A stretch of DNA of 64,000 nucleotides, from positions 20,975,915 to 21,039,914 of the forward strand of contig CAIIXF020000001.1 in NCBI GenBank assembly GCA_903813345.2, given 5' to 3'. The translations under genes were made by a program, and so were the position numbers. This DNA is from Owenia fusiformis. Its lineage: Eukaryota > Annelida > Polychaeta > Sabellida > Oweniidae. How positions within the stretch are numbered: position 1 is the stretch's first letter; every line of letters begins with the position of its first letter. Below are positions 23,224 through 35,700 of the stretch, piece by piece. The notes under the pieces were generated by a model. The model saw only the letters and a list, made by a program, of their open reading frames with translations. It did no database searches and was not told the origin of the DNA.

Positions 23224-23424
23224 ATGTCAATATTTGCAGTTAGTGATAGTTATACAGGAAAGTTAAAACGTAAACTATCTTTAGATTTGGAATATGTTGA
23301 AGAAAGCAAAAAACAATCAGAAATATTCAAAAAATTTATTTTATGTCCATGGCACAATGGGCACGATTTTGACGAGTGTTTATCGAATACACAGAATGGT
23401 GGCATTGGATTTGAAGAGAACTGA
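23224..23424 (+). CDS. Hypothetical 66-aa protein
   Basis: Short ORF beginning MSIFAVSDSYTGKLKRKLSL, charged, with a CPWHNGHDFDEC segment carrying two Cys and two His. A pyrimidine-rich ATTTTAG acceptor-like site lies about 30 bp upstream, and AATAAA lies at 23487-23492, about 65 bp after the stop, so it could be a last exon or a small gene. No family is recognised. Coding status is uncertain. Confidence 0.35.
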   Translation: MSIFAVSDSYTGKLKRKLSLDLEYVEESKKQSEIFKKFILCPWHNGHDFDECLSNTQNGGIGFEEN

Positions 23425-23725
23425 TTAAATAAGATGTCATTGTTATGCCGCCTTGTGATAAAAGGCTATTTATGATAAAGCTCAAGAATAAAGTCCACAG
23501 TAATGCTAAATAGGGATTAGTCTACAAAAGATTTTATGAGATTCTAGCGAACTTGTAAAAACACTAATCCACTGAATATGAGGTTATCCGAGCAACCATT
23601 CTAAACAACAAGTAATAAGAGGCCAAAAGGAACATGGCGAATACTATCACAGGATGAATATACAACCCAAAAGATGAACATGTAAACATACACCATCTTA
23701 AACAACAGCAATAAAAAATTGAAGT

Positions 23726-24811
23726 ATGTATGAAGGATTTGGACATGCCCCTAGAGGGGTTACCAGGAGAAGTGGTAGAATAGCGAACCAAACGTCTAGA
23801 TTGTCCGCCTCGGAAGAGTTCGCCACGAAGTTCAGACAAAGGCCAACGACACAACCACGGGTGATAGGGTTTGACAATCTCAGTATGAGGCCCCCAGAGA
23901 AAGTGTTAGTGAGAGGCGTATATGGATTCTTTCCACCCGTGAAGTTAAGAAATGGAAGTGGTACCAGCAGTAAAACGTCTCTTTCAAGTAGACGTTCACA
24001 GGATATCCAATTGGTATATGTTCGATTTCATTTTTCATCCTGTTTTAATTTCCATTTTCATAACGTTTAAGTACATGTAGCAAGACTGTGATTTTAATCT
24101 GAAAAAACGTGTAACGAAGTCCTATAATGAGGGAACGACAATACGTTGTACCAGAGTTCAGACGAAAACGTACGGACGCACGGCCATTTGCTATTTATAA
24201 TAAAAATATTGCTATCGAAATGAATGTGGATAGTTAGATAAGTAAATGCAACTATATCTTAAGAATAGGCCAAGATATAATATAATACTATAGTATCAAT
24301 CACTTTGCTTTTGATGTTGCAGGAAGGTCCCTCAATGGAGCTAGTTCCGCAAGAAACACAATCCCTCCCAGCCCCCTCAGTGGCATCCAGGTCAAAGTCA
24401 GGTAAATCTCGCAAGTCTTCAAAATCTGCAGACGCTGGCCTAACTCACGAACCAACGGTTGTGTCTCCCCGTATGCGAGATAACGAGGACGACAAAGACA
24501 ATAAAGAGCCAGCACAATCATCCATTCCTCACCTACCTCCAACCCCTGCTGCTGATCAAACTGCCAAAAGAGTTTATCCAAATATTGTGGATCCTGTTAA
24601 TAAACCATTCTCAGACTTAAGTTTTCTACCAAGGCCCAAGAAAATGACAAATCGGAATAATTCTCCTTGGGTGTACAGGTTTAAGATTAAAAAAGGAATG
24701 AATCAGCTTACAAAACTCATGAGTAGTAAAACACCAGGGATGATGACTGTGACGAATAGCACTACGCCAAGAACACCTAGAACACCAAGGACAGGAAAAT
24801 CTGAAACTTGA
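23726..24811 (+). CDS. Two-exon gene of unknown function, basic Ser/Pro-rich protein
   Basis: Exon 1 is 23726-24013, ending CAATTG before GTATATG; exon 2 is 24323-24811, after TTGATGTTGCAG. Both meet in phase 0, giving 258 aa. An in-frame TGA lies two codons before the ATG, supporting this start or marking an exon edge. The protein is basic and low in complexity: an RRSGRIANQ N-terminus, a hydrophobic patch (VRGVYGFFPPVKL), a Ser/Lys-rich centre (SKSGKSRKSSKS), the motif PWVYRFKIKKGMNQLTKLM near residue 220, and a TPRTPRTPRTGK tail. No enzyme motif or membrane segment is seen. I do not recognise the family. The tail resembles proline-directed kinase sites and the protein is probably largely disordered. 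Confidence 0.6.
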
Positions 24812-27692
24812 ACATGACTGGAACATGTAAAAATGGCAGAAACAAAAGCCCCGCTTGTGATATTATGGTGCAAATAACTTGGATTATATAAATATCAGAC
24901 TAGAAAATTAGTTTAAACATTTCTTGTTTGTTATGCTGTTAAAATGTTGTCACAAGTCCAATTTGTAAACTGCTTGAACATTTCTAGAAAATCAAGTGGG
25001 ATAAATGAAACTTAGCTTGTTCTAACATTTTTTTCAAAGTGGAATACACGTTCATTTTTCAAAAATAGATTTACAAAATAGAACAAATGATACCTTTCTA
25101 GTTATCAAAGTAAGACAAATGAACATTGTTTAAACATTATTTCAATTGGAAATGTTCAGTCTTAATAGTGGTTTTAATTGAAGTATTGTTCAAACAGTTT
25201 CAAAAGAAGGACATGTGAGAACTGTTCAGGTTTTGTAAATGGAATCAACTTTTCAACAATTTCCAAAGTTGGGCAAATGAGAATTGTTCAGTTCACGGTT
25301 CAGTTTAAAAAGTTGAAAAGAGGTTTCATTGCTTCTTTGTTCCACTTTGGAGACTGTTTGAACATTTCTAATTTATTATATAGTTCATCAACTTATCAAT
25401 CTTATATTTTAATCATGTTGAAAACAAAACACTAATTGGATATTTCCCTGGTTTTGCAGAGTAAATGTAAAATCCTAAACACAATCGATATACATGTCGT
25501 GATACAAAATTCGAATTCAAACAGTCGCCATTTTGTTCACCTCAACATTTGAATCGTGAATTTTGGTCTTATTTCCTAACGAAAAATTCCAAAACTCACA
25601 AGAAATGATCGAGATTGGTTGGAATCTTTTGAACTGTTTATTTTGAATTAATAGTCGGTTATAATATCAGAAAATAACAACATTTTTACGTTTTCATTGT
25701 TAGAAAATATCGAGTTTCGATCCTGGGAGCCAATCATTGAACTTTTCAAAATGCCGTTGTACTATCTAGAATGTGCTTTTTCAAATATAATAGGATGTAT
25801 TTAGATCTTACTAGAAGAATGGCATTGGTAAAAGGACTCTATGTCTTGGTCTACTCTTACTAGGCTAAGTGGAACTGTTATCTGTTTGTATTGTCCGTCT
25901 ACAAACTACAGTATTATAATAACCTGAATTATAAGGTGAAGATAGCTTAATGTATAAACCATGTAAACAATAATCTAGAGATAATAAACAAAATTGTAAT
26001 GTAAACAACAATTACAAACACGTTTATTTTTTGTACATATGTAACTAGAATTCATAGGAAATAAATGAATTAATAAATGTAACATATTTGTTCAATGTTA
26101 AATTGATGAATCAAAATCAAACTGGTCTGAGTTTAAAATACAAAATTTTATAGACATACAATTCAATAATTTCAACTGAATGTTGTGTCTACAATTCTGA
26201 AAGGTGATTATTTAAAGTACTTGTCAACATGAAATACTATACTCCTGATAATACATGTATTTGCTAATATTTCACTATACCTCCGATTCATATATATTTT
26301 GTAATTTTCATAGTCAAGAAAAAACAACAAAACATGTCTCAAGCAATAGGCCCAGTACAGTAAGACCTTCATATACAATTCAGAATTTGGCACTTTTCAA
26401 TTTGGCAAGTTCACTTTTATCTAGGTGTTAACAATAATTTAATTTAGCAAATAGGCCTACTTGTGAAAATCCCTTAAAAATACCATTAGTGACTGCTACA
26501 TTGAGTAACAGTGTGAAGGTGTTCTGAGGAAGATTTCCATTGGCCACATGGTAGAGAACTGGTGAATTGCCAAATTAGGCACAAAATAAAACAACTGACT
26601 GTAACAACAAGTAACTGCTTTTTCTATAAAAATTATTGCTTTAACATTTGTTAAGTGTATAATATTACATTGGTGAATCAAATGCACAAGGGAATTTAAA
26701 TTAAACAAATTATAACAATTTTTTTCAGATTGATACACCTAGTACCAAATATTTGCATAATATGTTCAAATTAATGTTCTAACAAGATCCACAATTAATT
26801 AAGTAGACTTTGATACTAGCCTATAACATCAATTGAATTCTAGATTATTTAAATGTTCACTACAGTGAATCAAATTTTCTGCAATTTTTCTTAATTTTCT
26901 AACTTATACAAGTATGTCGGATACAATGTCTAAATAGATATACAATAAATAGCTATCTAGTATCTGAGGTATTTAACAGTAACAGCACAATGTATTTCAA
27001 AAAGTTTATAGATTCAGGTGCAACAATTTTATTTGAACACCCTGTATATTTCATCATGTCTCATGATAAATGTACTTTCGTTTATTTACTTTCACATTTA
27101 GTATTGAACATTGCAGGTATATGTAACATATTATACACCAAATACAGTATATGCATTTATAAAAATTATAAATTTAGGTCAGTGCAAATAAATTCATCTA
27201 AAGTGTTTAACATTCCATTCTGCAATTAGCTTATTTTGAATGTCGAGATTGAGCAATTAAGGGAATGTTTTCTTTTTATAAAATATCGAAGTATGCTGAA
27301 GGGATGAGATGAGTACTTTTTAATTTCAAAAAGGTGCAGAAAAAGCTACGATAAGGTTTGTAAATATATGCATGAGAGAATGTTAGACACTTTATTTATC
27401 TACTTTTAAGAGGTGTATGTGAGTAATGCACAATGGCATAAATAACAAGAACAGTGTACATTTGAGAGAGTGCAAATTTAAGCCACCAGTCATGCAAACA
27501 TTTGTTGCGTGTGTATTGCGTAACACCTTTGCTAGTTAAGCGCTATTTCAACTGCAGGGTAACAACCCACACACACTCTCAAACTTAATAAGTGACATCC
27601 ATGAGATGGAATGGAAGTAATAAAAATTGGCATTAGAGACATTTACCAAATCTGTAATAATATTCATATTGCTGATTTAAAAGGGCTCGGTT
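24812..27692. other. Convergent intergenic region and 3' UTRs
   Basis: No gene recognised. Roughly 24900-25350 holds loosely repetitive sequence with TTGTTCAAACA/GAACATTT words. AATAAA at 25983-25988 could serve the plus-strand gene, and TTTATT at 27391-27396 could serve FGFR1OP2 on the minus strand. The ORFs here are short and unsupported. Confidence 0.45.
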
Positions 27693-28956
27693 TCATGTTT
27701 TCTTTTCATCAGTGTCATCTGCAGCTTTGTCTTTATCTTTCATATCTTCAGTTTTATTAGTATCATTGGACTCAGAGACTTTATTTCCATTTGAATCTTT
27801 AGCATTTGGGCTTTTTGGTTCATCGTCATCTGTTACAGGAGTAGCATCTTTAGAGATATTGTTATGTATATTACTAATGTCAAGCATTTCACGAAGTCCT
27901 TCATTTTCAATTTCAAGTTTTTGTATTTTTTCTAATTGAGATGCACCATGAGCATCATCGATAGCTACAGCCTTTTGCATAACTGCGGCCATTTCATAGA
28001 TTTTGTCAATTTTTTCAAGCATTTGGTTGTTATCTTCAACACTTCCTGTTGGGCTTTTAGCTTGGTCCTGTTTGTTTGCCATGACTAGTTTAAGAATTTG
28101 TTCCCTGTATTTTGACATGACAAGTTCGAGTGCAGACTGGTGTTCCTCAAGGGAAAGACGGAGCTCCTTGTTCTCATGTTGGAGTTCACGGATTTGGCGA
28201 TTTTCTTGTGCAATACCTGGAGAGTCAATGTTACAGTTTTAATTCAAATATAAAAAGTGCATGAAGTATTAAATCGTAACTGACTTTTAACAAATATAAC
28301 CAGTCCATATTAATTTCAAACGTACTGTAAATAAATCGTATTAACTCTATTACTTAATTATTCCATAGTATGACATTTCACACTCTTTAATCAAGTAAGT
28401 CTTGTATGATATCTTGTAAGCTGCAGACACATGTCACACACTCTCACATTGAACAATTAATACAAGAATTTCAATTTATCTGTAAATTGGACGTCATCTC
28501 AAACCCGAAGCAGTAGAAATTAGATTGAATTTTTAATTAGGCATTCAGACAATGATTTGTAGTTGCTTCAAAAATATTGTAGGAAGAATTCAAATTGCTG
28601 AGAGTGGATGTAACATGGGGCATAGACATATAAAATATAAAGGATATTGGGCCACTGTATTGGAGTCATTGCGCCTACGCTGACATAAAAATGAGAGCCA
28701 ATTGTCTAATATATAAATTATTAATAAAATCATAGATAAAAAAATGTGACAAACCTAACACAAGGGTGGATCGAGGTCTATGCCTAGCCACCTGATTCAA
28801 TTGTTGAATCTCCTCTTCATAAGTTCTCATAGCATCTATCCGTTTATTCAATGTGTGGGCCTGAGAAATCAGTGTGTCAGCTGAGTTGTCGTGGTCCTTC
28901 AGCCTGTCCACCAACATCTTAGCATCACACAACACTTTCTGTATTGTTAGTGACAT
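27693..28956 (-). CDS. FGFR1OP2: FGFR1OP2/SIKE-family coiled-coil protein
   Basis: Two coding exons: 28956-28755 and 28216-27693, joined within a Gly codon (TTA G|GT ATT), giving 241 aa; human FGFR1OP2 is about 250 aa. The start MSLTIQKVLCDAKMLVDRLK aligns with the human MSCTIEKALADAKALVERL, so I chose this ATG although the frame stays open upstream. Conserved blocks: EEIQQLNQVARHRPRSTLVLG, ENRQIRELQHENKELR, LEEHQSALELVMSKYREQ and, later, YEMAAVMQKAV, all heptad-rich coiled coil. Family members are STRIPAK (striatin-phosphatase-kinase) components, and SIKE1 also restrains IKK-epsilon/TBK1. The central linker is shorter than in FGFR1OP2, and the C-terminus (DTNKTEDMKDKDKAADDTDE) is acidic and probably disordered. 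It is transcribed divergently from SLC38A9, start codons 1.06 kb apart. Confidence 0.92.
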
Positions 28957-30019
28957 CTGGAATTTGAAGGGAAAATTAAATCTCTTTTTCCAAGGTATCA
29001 TATTTGAAATCAGGGCAAAGATACCAAATTTTGACACGGTTACTTTATTTTTGAGTAACAATTAAATCACGCCCAGTGATCGTACAAAATGGATGGAGGG
29101 GGGATTAGGCGATTTCTGCAAGAAAACTCAATAAATCTGGAAGAGAAGATTTACAACTGAATTGCCATACGAGTGCACTAATGTACCTAAAAAAATATTT
29201 TTTTCACTGAATTTTCTTGTTTTTTATACATTTTATCTAAACATTCTTCTCTACATTCTAGGTACCTTAGTGCATGTATGTTGTGCAAAGGTGAGAGATG
29301 TAGAAATTGTGGGGAAGGAGTGATTTAAATTTGAAAAATAACATGTTACCCTATTGAGGGTTGCAGCAAAATTCCGAACATCACGCATTTGCTTCAAACT
29401 TTCATACTGGTCATTAGAAACATGGTGAATATCATGTCACTTGCTTATTTTTAAGGTCAAAGTTGTCATTACTGTCATAGAACAAAAGTGGACGACTGTA
29501 GGCCTAAAACAGTCTCACTTGCTCTCCTCTCTCAGGTCATAAATTTCATGAAATTCAAATGCAAGTATAGATGATCTCTACAAAGCTGGAGTAACAAGTA
29601 ATATGACTGCTTCATTTATGACAGTTAGATTCGTGTAAGAACAGAAATACGTCAAAAATAGTGGAGGAAATAAAAAATACTTACTTTTCCAAAATTTGTG
29701 AAATTTTAATTTTATATGTCGGACTGAAGAAATTTTATTCAATCATTGGTCAGAGCTATGACTCACCAGATATATTGTATATGCTTAATGTTGACTAAGG
29801 CATTAATGTTGCCTATTAAAGAGGATTTATTTCTAGAAATTATTGGTTCAATTGAAATCTTGTAAACATATGTATTTTGATCAAATAATAAGATAAACAT
29901 TATTTTATTATTCAAACTAGCATGTGCCGTTTCATGGATAGACCTATTTCTACAGCTGATAAGTTGCACTTTTATCTACAATAATATGGAATCTTGATGG
30001 TATAGACAAAGTTAGAGCG
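28957..30019. promoter_or_regulatory. Divergent promoter interval between FGFR1OP2 and SLC38A9
   Basis: This 1.06-kb gap separates the two divergent start codons and should contain both promoters and 5' untranslated exons. No clear TATA box or CpG-rich core was seen. Placement is by geometry, not motif. Confidence 0.45.
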
Positions 30020-32737
30020 ATGGCTAATGTAGATGAAGTATCTCCACTTCTCTCTAAGCAGGAACAGAGCTTGAGAAAATCGTGAGTATCACAAAAATCT
30101 CCATCTGAAATATCAATACTGAAAAGTTTTTGAAAAACAAAAGTGAAAGTCCACTAAAAATCACATGACAAATAACAATAGATTATTTACTGATAGTGTT
30201 CCAAAGAGTCCAATCAGAATGTTTCGACAGAAGATTGGTATAAGAACACAGATATCAGAATTTTATTAGGAAATACCACAGGAAGTTATATCAAGTCCTT
30301 TTTGGGCCGTTTCCCTTTTTGGGCCTTTATGGGGTTTTGCCCCCCCCCACCTCTCAGAAGAGATGTATTCCTAATACATCTCTTCTGAGAGGTGGGGGGT
30401 TTAAGGTGAAAGGGATAGGTTAACATCGAATAAAACATCACAACGACATGTTCAAAAACTAACTGGTGAAAATTTGTGCAAACGAAGGTGGTACGCAATG
30501 GACGCAATTCCCTCCACGCGCAGAGATAGATCTCGAGGGTTATACTATCCTGAGAAATTACGAGAGGCAGTATGAGAAGATCAATGATCAATATTTCAGA
30601 CTCTTCAACAATCTTCGAAGAGTTGACAATACTGGGATCCTTTTGTGCTATGTTTTCATTGTTAACTCAAGCCTTGAACCCTGTTAAACCCTGGGGTTTT
30701 AGAAAAGTACTTTTGTAAACCACCTCGACCCCTTGTCAGCATTCTAGTAAGTACTAGTATTGAGGGGCTGTATAAGTCGTGTAACGCTCTTAGAAATTAT
30801 AGTGAAACCTGATTTTGGAATTTTATCTAATGTTATTACAGGAATTTTGAGTTCAGCTACTCCTCTTCCCATGATCCATATGAAAAATATATGTCTTACA
30901 AGTACATTATGATGTTAGTCAACGTGTTCTAGCACATTTTGGGTATTAAAACAATGTTAATCATTTTGGGTGGTAAAAAATCCTAATGTACAATAATGTA
31001 CCCTGCGTGCAGAGTCTAGTTAAACTACACTCTGCCTAGTAGATACCATATTACAGTTTAGTAGCCCCGCCCCCACGACGCGTACCGGTGACAGTTTGTG
31101 TTATAAATAACTTTTGACCTACGCGCTGATCTTTCTTCCACCAATCAGCGAGCTTGAAGAAACATACGCCAAATGCGTTCTAATTAAATATGCGCATGTC
31201 ATTGGTCAATTCCGGGCTCAGCGATGACGTCAGAAGGAATGACCATATATAGAACGTCGGTCAATTTTGGCCGACGAACACTGATTGGCGCGGTGAGTTC
31301 ACAGGTTTATTTTAGTTTGAAAGAGTGAAGACGAAGCTCTCTTTTAAGAAGTGAAGTCAAACGAATGCAAAGGGTAACAATAATGTTAACTACTAACACC
31401 ATTTCACCAGCAATACAAAATCTCTGTTACTGTCCTAACAAGTTCATTATACCAATGGCAAGGTTTGTTAGTCTGCCTTTTCCTGAGGGCACCCTCAGGC
31501 TTTAATACTTGCATTTACATTTTTAAATTCTAATAAACCTTCTTTTTGTACTCTACAGACGTTCTTATGCTGGCAGTCAAGGGAGAGATGGAGCTATCAG
31601 GTATGTTCTATAAGTTCTGCCTTTAGATATACAACCTTCATATTAATTATAATGATGTTTGTTCATCACTTTATCAATCTAAATAAAGTATAATATATAG
31701 CCTTTATGGGTATTTTTAAAGTATTTCAAAAAGTATGCATCTGAATTATTTAAATTATATCTTTAGTTGTTTATCAAGTATAAGTACAGATTATCTTGTT
31801 TCCGTTCCAGTGGAACTTATTGATGAAGTCCAAAACTGCAGTATTTTTTCAGAAAGCAATATAATTTATGAAGTGCTTTGACCTCCCTAGGAGTTTATCA
31901 ATATGGCTCTTAACAAAGTAAAACATATTTATGATAATTACAAATTAATTATCACATAAATAAGTTTAGGAGATACAAGAAAGACTTCATAGTTATATAT
32001 GTTTGAATAGTGAACTGGAATGCTATAAAAGAAAGGTTTCATAATTACTGTTTGTCTATGTTAGGTGTTTCCCAAATGTGTTGTGAGTAGTTCTCAAAAT
32101 CAAATTGTCAAAAATGCTCCTTTAATGTATTTAGTTCAAAATGTGATCAAGCATATGATTTTTGCACACAATCAAAATAAAAATACCCGGATTAATTACT
32201 TTTAGATATAAATATTTTTAGATATCACTTCTTATTCCTGGTTTAAGAAGTTATGTCCCAATTTATGCTCAGCATTATGCCGGGCATAAAAATTGCTATC
32301 TTAATCCAAAAAAGTAGTGTTTTGGAATTAGTTCCATTTTAAATAATCTGCTATTATACCTAAATTCATGCTAACAATAGTCATGGTAGTATCCCAAATA
32401 TGTTGCTGCTTGTTACACAAAGAATTCTATATTTCAGAATTTTATTGACAATATGAAAATTGTTAATTTGAGGCTATTGCTCAATATTTTGAGTCTGTAT
32501 TAGCAAAATTACCATGTATGTTCAGATGCCTTCATATGTATGATAAACTTTCTACTCTAATCTTCCGTGCAGACAATCCGTGTCATATAGTTCAATCAAC
32601 ACCAGCACAGATGATATAGAAGAACATGACCCAGGGACATCGGCTATGCTGCATAGATATAAATATTACAACAAGCTCGCTCCCCACAGTGAAAGTTCAC
32701 TGGTATGACCTTATTTTGTATCATTGTTAGATAATGA

Positions 32738-32773
<36 letters not shown>

Positions 32774-35700
32774 TATTAAATTAATCATTTGTACAAAGAA
32801 TACATACAATAATACAGTGTAAGTGGCTGTGCTTTTAGCATTATTAGCCACGTTCTACAATTACAATATACAATGTATTCAATCAATAATATTTGATTAA
32901 AATAAATGAGATACAATAAGATAAAAGTTGTTTTGTGGAGGATTTCAGACATTTACACATCGCTCGAAGAAAATGGCACTGCACTTTAAAACAATCAGAT
33001 TCTCAGCTCTACTTAATGTTTTATCACCATTGAGGATCAGAGAAAGTTTATCACGTTGTGTCTTATATTTACGGGAGTATTGTATATTCATATTTTTTAG
33101 TTGGTTTTCTAATTCAGTCCAGAATGTTAATCTCAAGTTACATCGAAAAATCACATGGCTGGTTGTTTCACTGTTAATACCACATGAGCATATGGGGGAA
33201 TTTACATTGGTAAAGTTATGCGAGTAAAGGTGAGCCTTGAAAATGAAATCACATCGTACTCTGTTAAATATAATTTCTTGGTTTCTTGAGATGGACAGTT
33301 CTGATGAGTTAATGACAGTTTCGTTAAAAATATTTCTTTTTAGGCTTGATTTAAATATGCTTAAGCTAGATGAGTTCTTTATATCAGATGGCAGTAGATT
33401 CCATTCTGATATTGTTTTTGAGATACAAGATCTTTCATAAAATTTGGATTTAACTGGTAAAATATAGTCAAGTTGGTGTCTTAGTACATGTGTTTGATTT
33501 CTTTTTAGTGGTTCAAATATCTCAGTAACATAAGAAGGCAGCAAATTGTTGTGAGCTCTATACATAAAGGTAGCTCTATGATATTGACGTCTATTTGAGA
33601 GTGTGGGCCAATTTAAAGTATTCAACACTTTTGTGGTTGATGTTCCATGCATGGCACCTGAACAAATAAGTGCAGCTTTATAGTAAAGGCGGTCTAAAAG
33701 TTGTAGTTTTGTCAAATTTGCACATCCGTAAAGAATATCACAATAATCAAAGAGTGGCAAAATAAAAGACTTAAAAATTGTTTCAAGGTGTTTTCCACTT
33801 ATTTTCTTACTGAAGACTTTTAACGGATTTATGAGTTTATCTATTCTTGCTACAAGTTCAGTAATGTGATAGTCAAAAGTGAGATTTTTGTCCAAAATCA
33901 ACCCCAAGTGCTTGTGATTGTTTACTCTTGGTAACTTGTCATTACCAAGGGAAAGATCTGGGGTCAAAATTTCGCGCTTTCTTGGATTAAAAAAAGTCAT
34001 ATCTTTACTTTTACTAGCTTTGAAGTTTAATTTCCATGTATTTGACCATAAGAGAATTTTATTTAGATCCTCTTGTAATTCATTATTCTTAGCAGCTGCT
34101 GTTTCAGCTGTGAAGGATTGGTAAAGTGACGTGTCGTCTGCATATATAAAACATTTGGTATTTAAGTTATCAGGTAGATCATTGATATAAATTAAGAACA
34201 GGAGGGGGCCTAATATGGAGCCTTGAGGTACTCCTGCGTTTATATGGTTCATCTCAGATAGTTCAGACTCATGGCCATCCAATACAACTTTTACTTGTCT
34301 ATTTGATAGGTAAGATTTCATTAATTCTATGATGTTATGACCAAAACCATACATTTTCAGTTTTTTTAATAGTAGCCCATGGGGCATTGAATCAAAGGCG
34401 GCCGAAATGTCAAGATAAATCCCCCTTACATTGGCCCCATTTTCAATTTCATTAGTTATGACATCAATTATACTTAAAAGCTGTGCCTGGGTGCTGTGAC
34501 CTGGCAAAAAGCCACTTTGGAGGTTATAAAATAAATTGTTCACAATGAGATGGTCAAAAAGTCTTTTGAAGATTACGCGTTCTGCAACTTTAGATATACA
34601 GCTCAGAAGAGTGATAGGTCTATAATTTTTTACATCTGTTTTGTCTTTACTTTTGTGAATTGCTACAACGTGGCCTATCTTCCAAGAATGGGGGTATTTA
34701 TTAAGAATGAACATTTTGTTTAATAATTTTGATAATATGGGTGAAAGTGATGGTGCTGCCATTTTAAGCATTCTATTGCTTAACATGTCAGGGCCAGTAG
34801 CTTTATTTGTATCTAACCCAAGTAAAATGCTATAAACCTCTCTATCATTAGTAGAGAGTAGGTCAAAAGATTGATCAGTTCTTGGAATAAAAGTTTCATT
34901 TCCTTCTTGATAGTTTATATGATATTTGTCAATGAAATGAGACAGTAGCAAGTTTGCTTTGTCATGGCTATCAGTGTAACTGTTACCTCTAGCATCACAA
35001 AGAAGTGGTATTTTACTATTTTTACATTTTCCCAAAAGCCTACTTACAATTGACCAGTATCCTTTGCTTCCATATCTCTGATTACTTAATTTATAGTACA
35101 ACCTTGATTCCATTGCCTCTTTGGCCTCACGAATAGCATCATTAACAAGATTACATTGATCAGTATATTTCTTAAAGTATTTGTCATCATGTGTTTTCCT
35201 GTACTTACGATGTAATTTATTTCTTTTATTTATCAAGGTTTTGATATCGCTTGTAAACCATGGCTTATCCGTAGGTTTAATTTCAATATCAGAGTTTGGA
35301 ATAAGATCTGTAAAAATTGCAAGTAACCCTCTCGAAAAATTGCTTACTATGTCATCTAAATCATTACTACTATCTATCAAGTGATCAAAGTCTGCTGCTC
35401 TAACTGAATTGTTAATTAGATTTATATCTGCTTGGTCATATTTCCAAATTTTTCTTGAATAAGGACGGTTTTTAAGAGTTTTAAGAAAACACTCCGTGTT
35501 TATTGAGCAATGGTCAGTGTTACCAATAGGAGGAGAAACATAAGAATTTGTTATAATATCAGGGCTATTTGAAATGAGAAGATCGATACATGATCTACTG
35601 GTATTTGTTATTCGCGTTGGTTCATCTATAAGCTGAAAAAGTCCAAGTTCTTCAATGTGTTCAAATAATTTTTTTCCTGTGAAATTTTCATTGTCTAAGG

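Noticed and set aside
24890-25440. Loosely repetitive TTGTTCAAACA/GAACATTT region with an 85-aa ORF
   Set aside because: The repeats are too degenerate to define a unit, and the ORF has no support; more likely 3' UTR or background.
30466-30687. 73-aa plus-strand ORF upstream of SLC38A9 exon 2, considered as first exon
   Set aside because: No compatible donor or phase; the exon at 30020-30081 joins exon 2 in frame and carries a sorting motif.
31230-31320. TATA-like ACCATATATAGAAC and CCAAT-like boxes, considered as an SLC38A9 alternative promoter
   Set aside because: The motifs are suggestive, but a donor-like site nearby (GTGAGTT) is not linked to an in-frame ATG, and I cannot separate this from AT-rich background.
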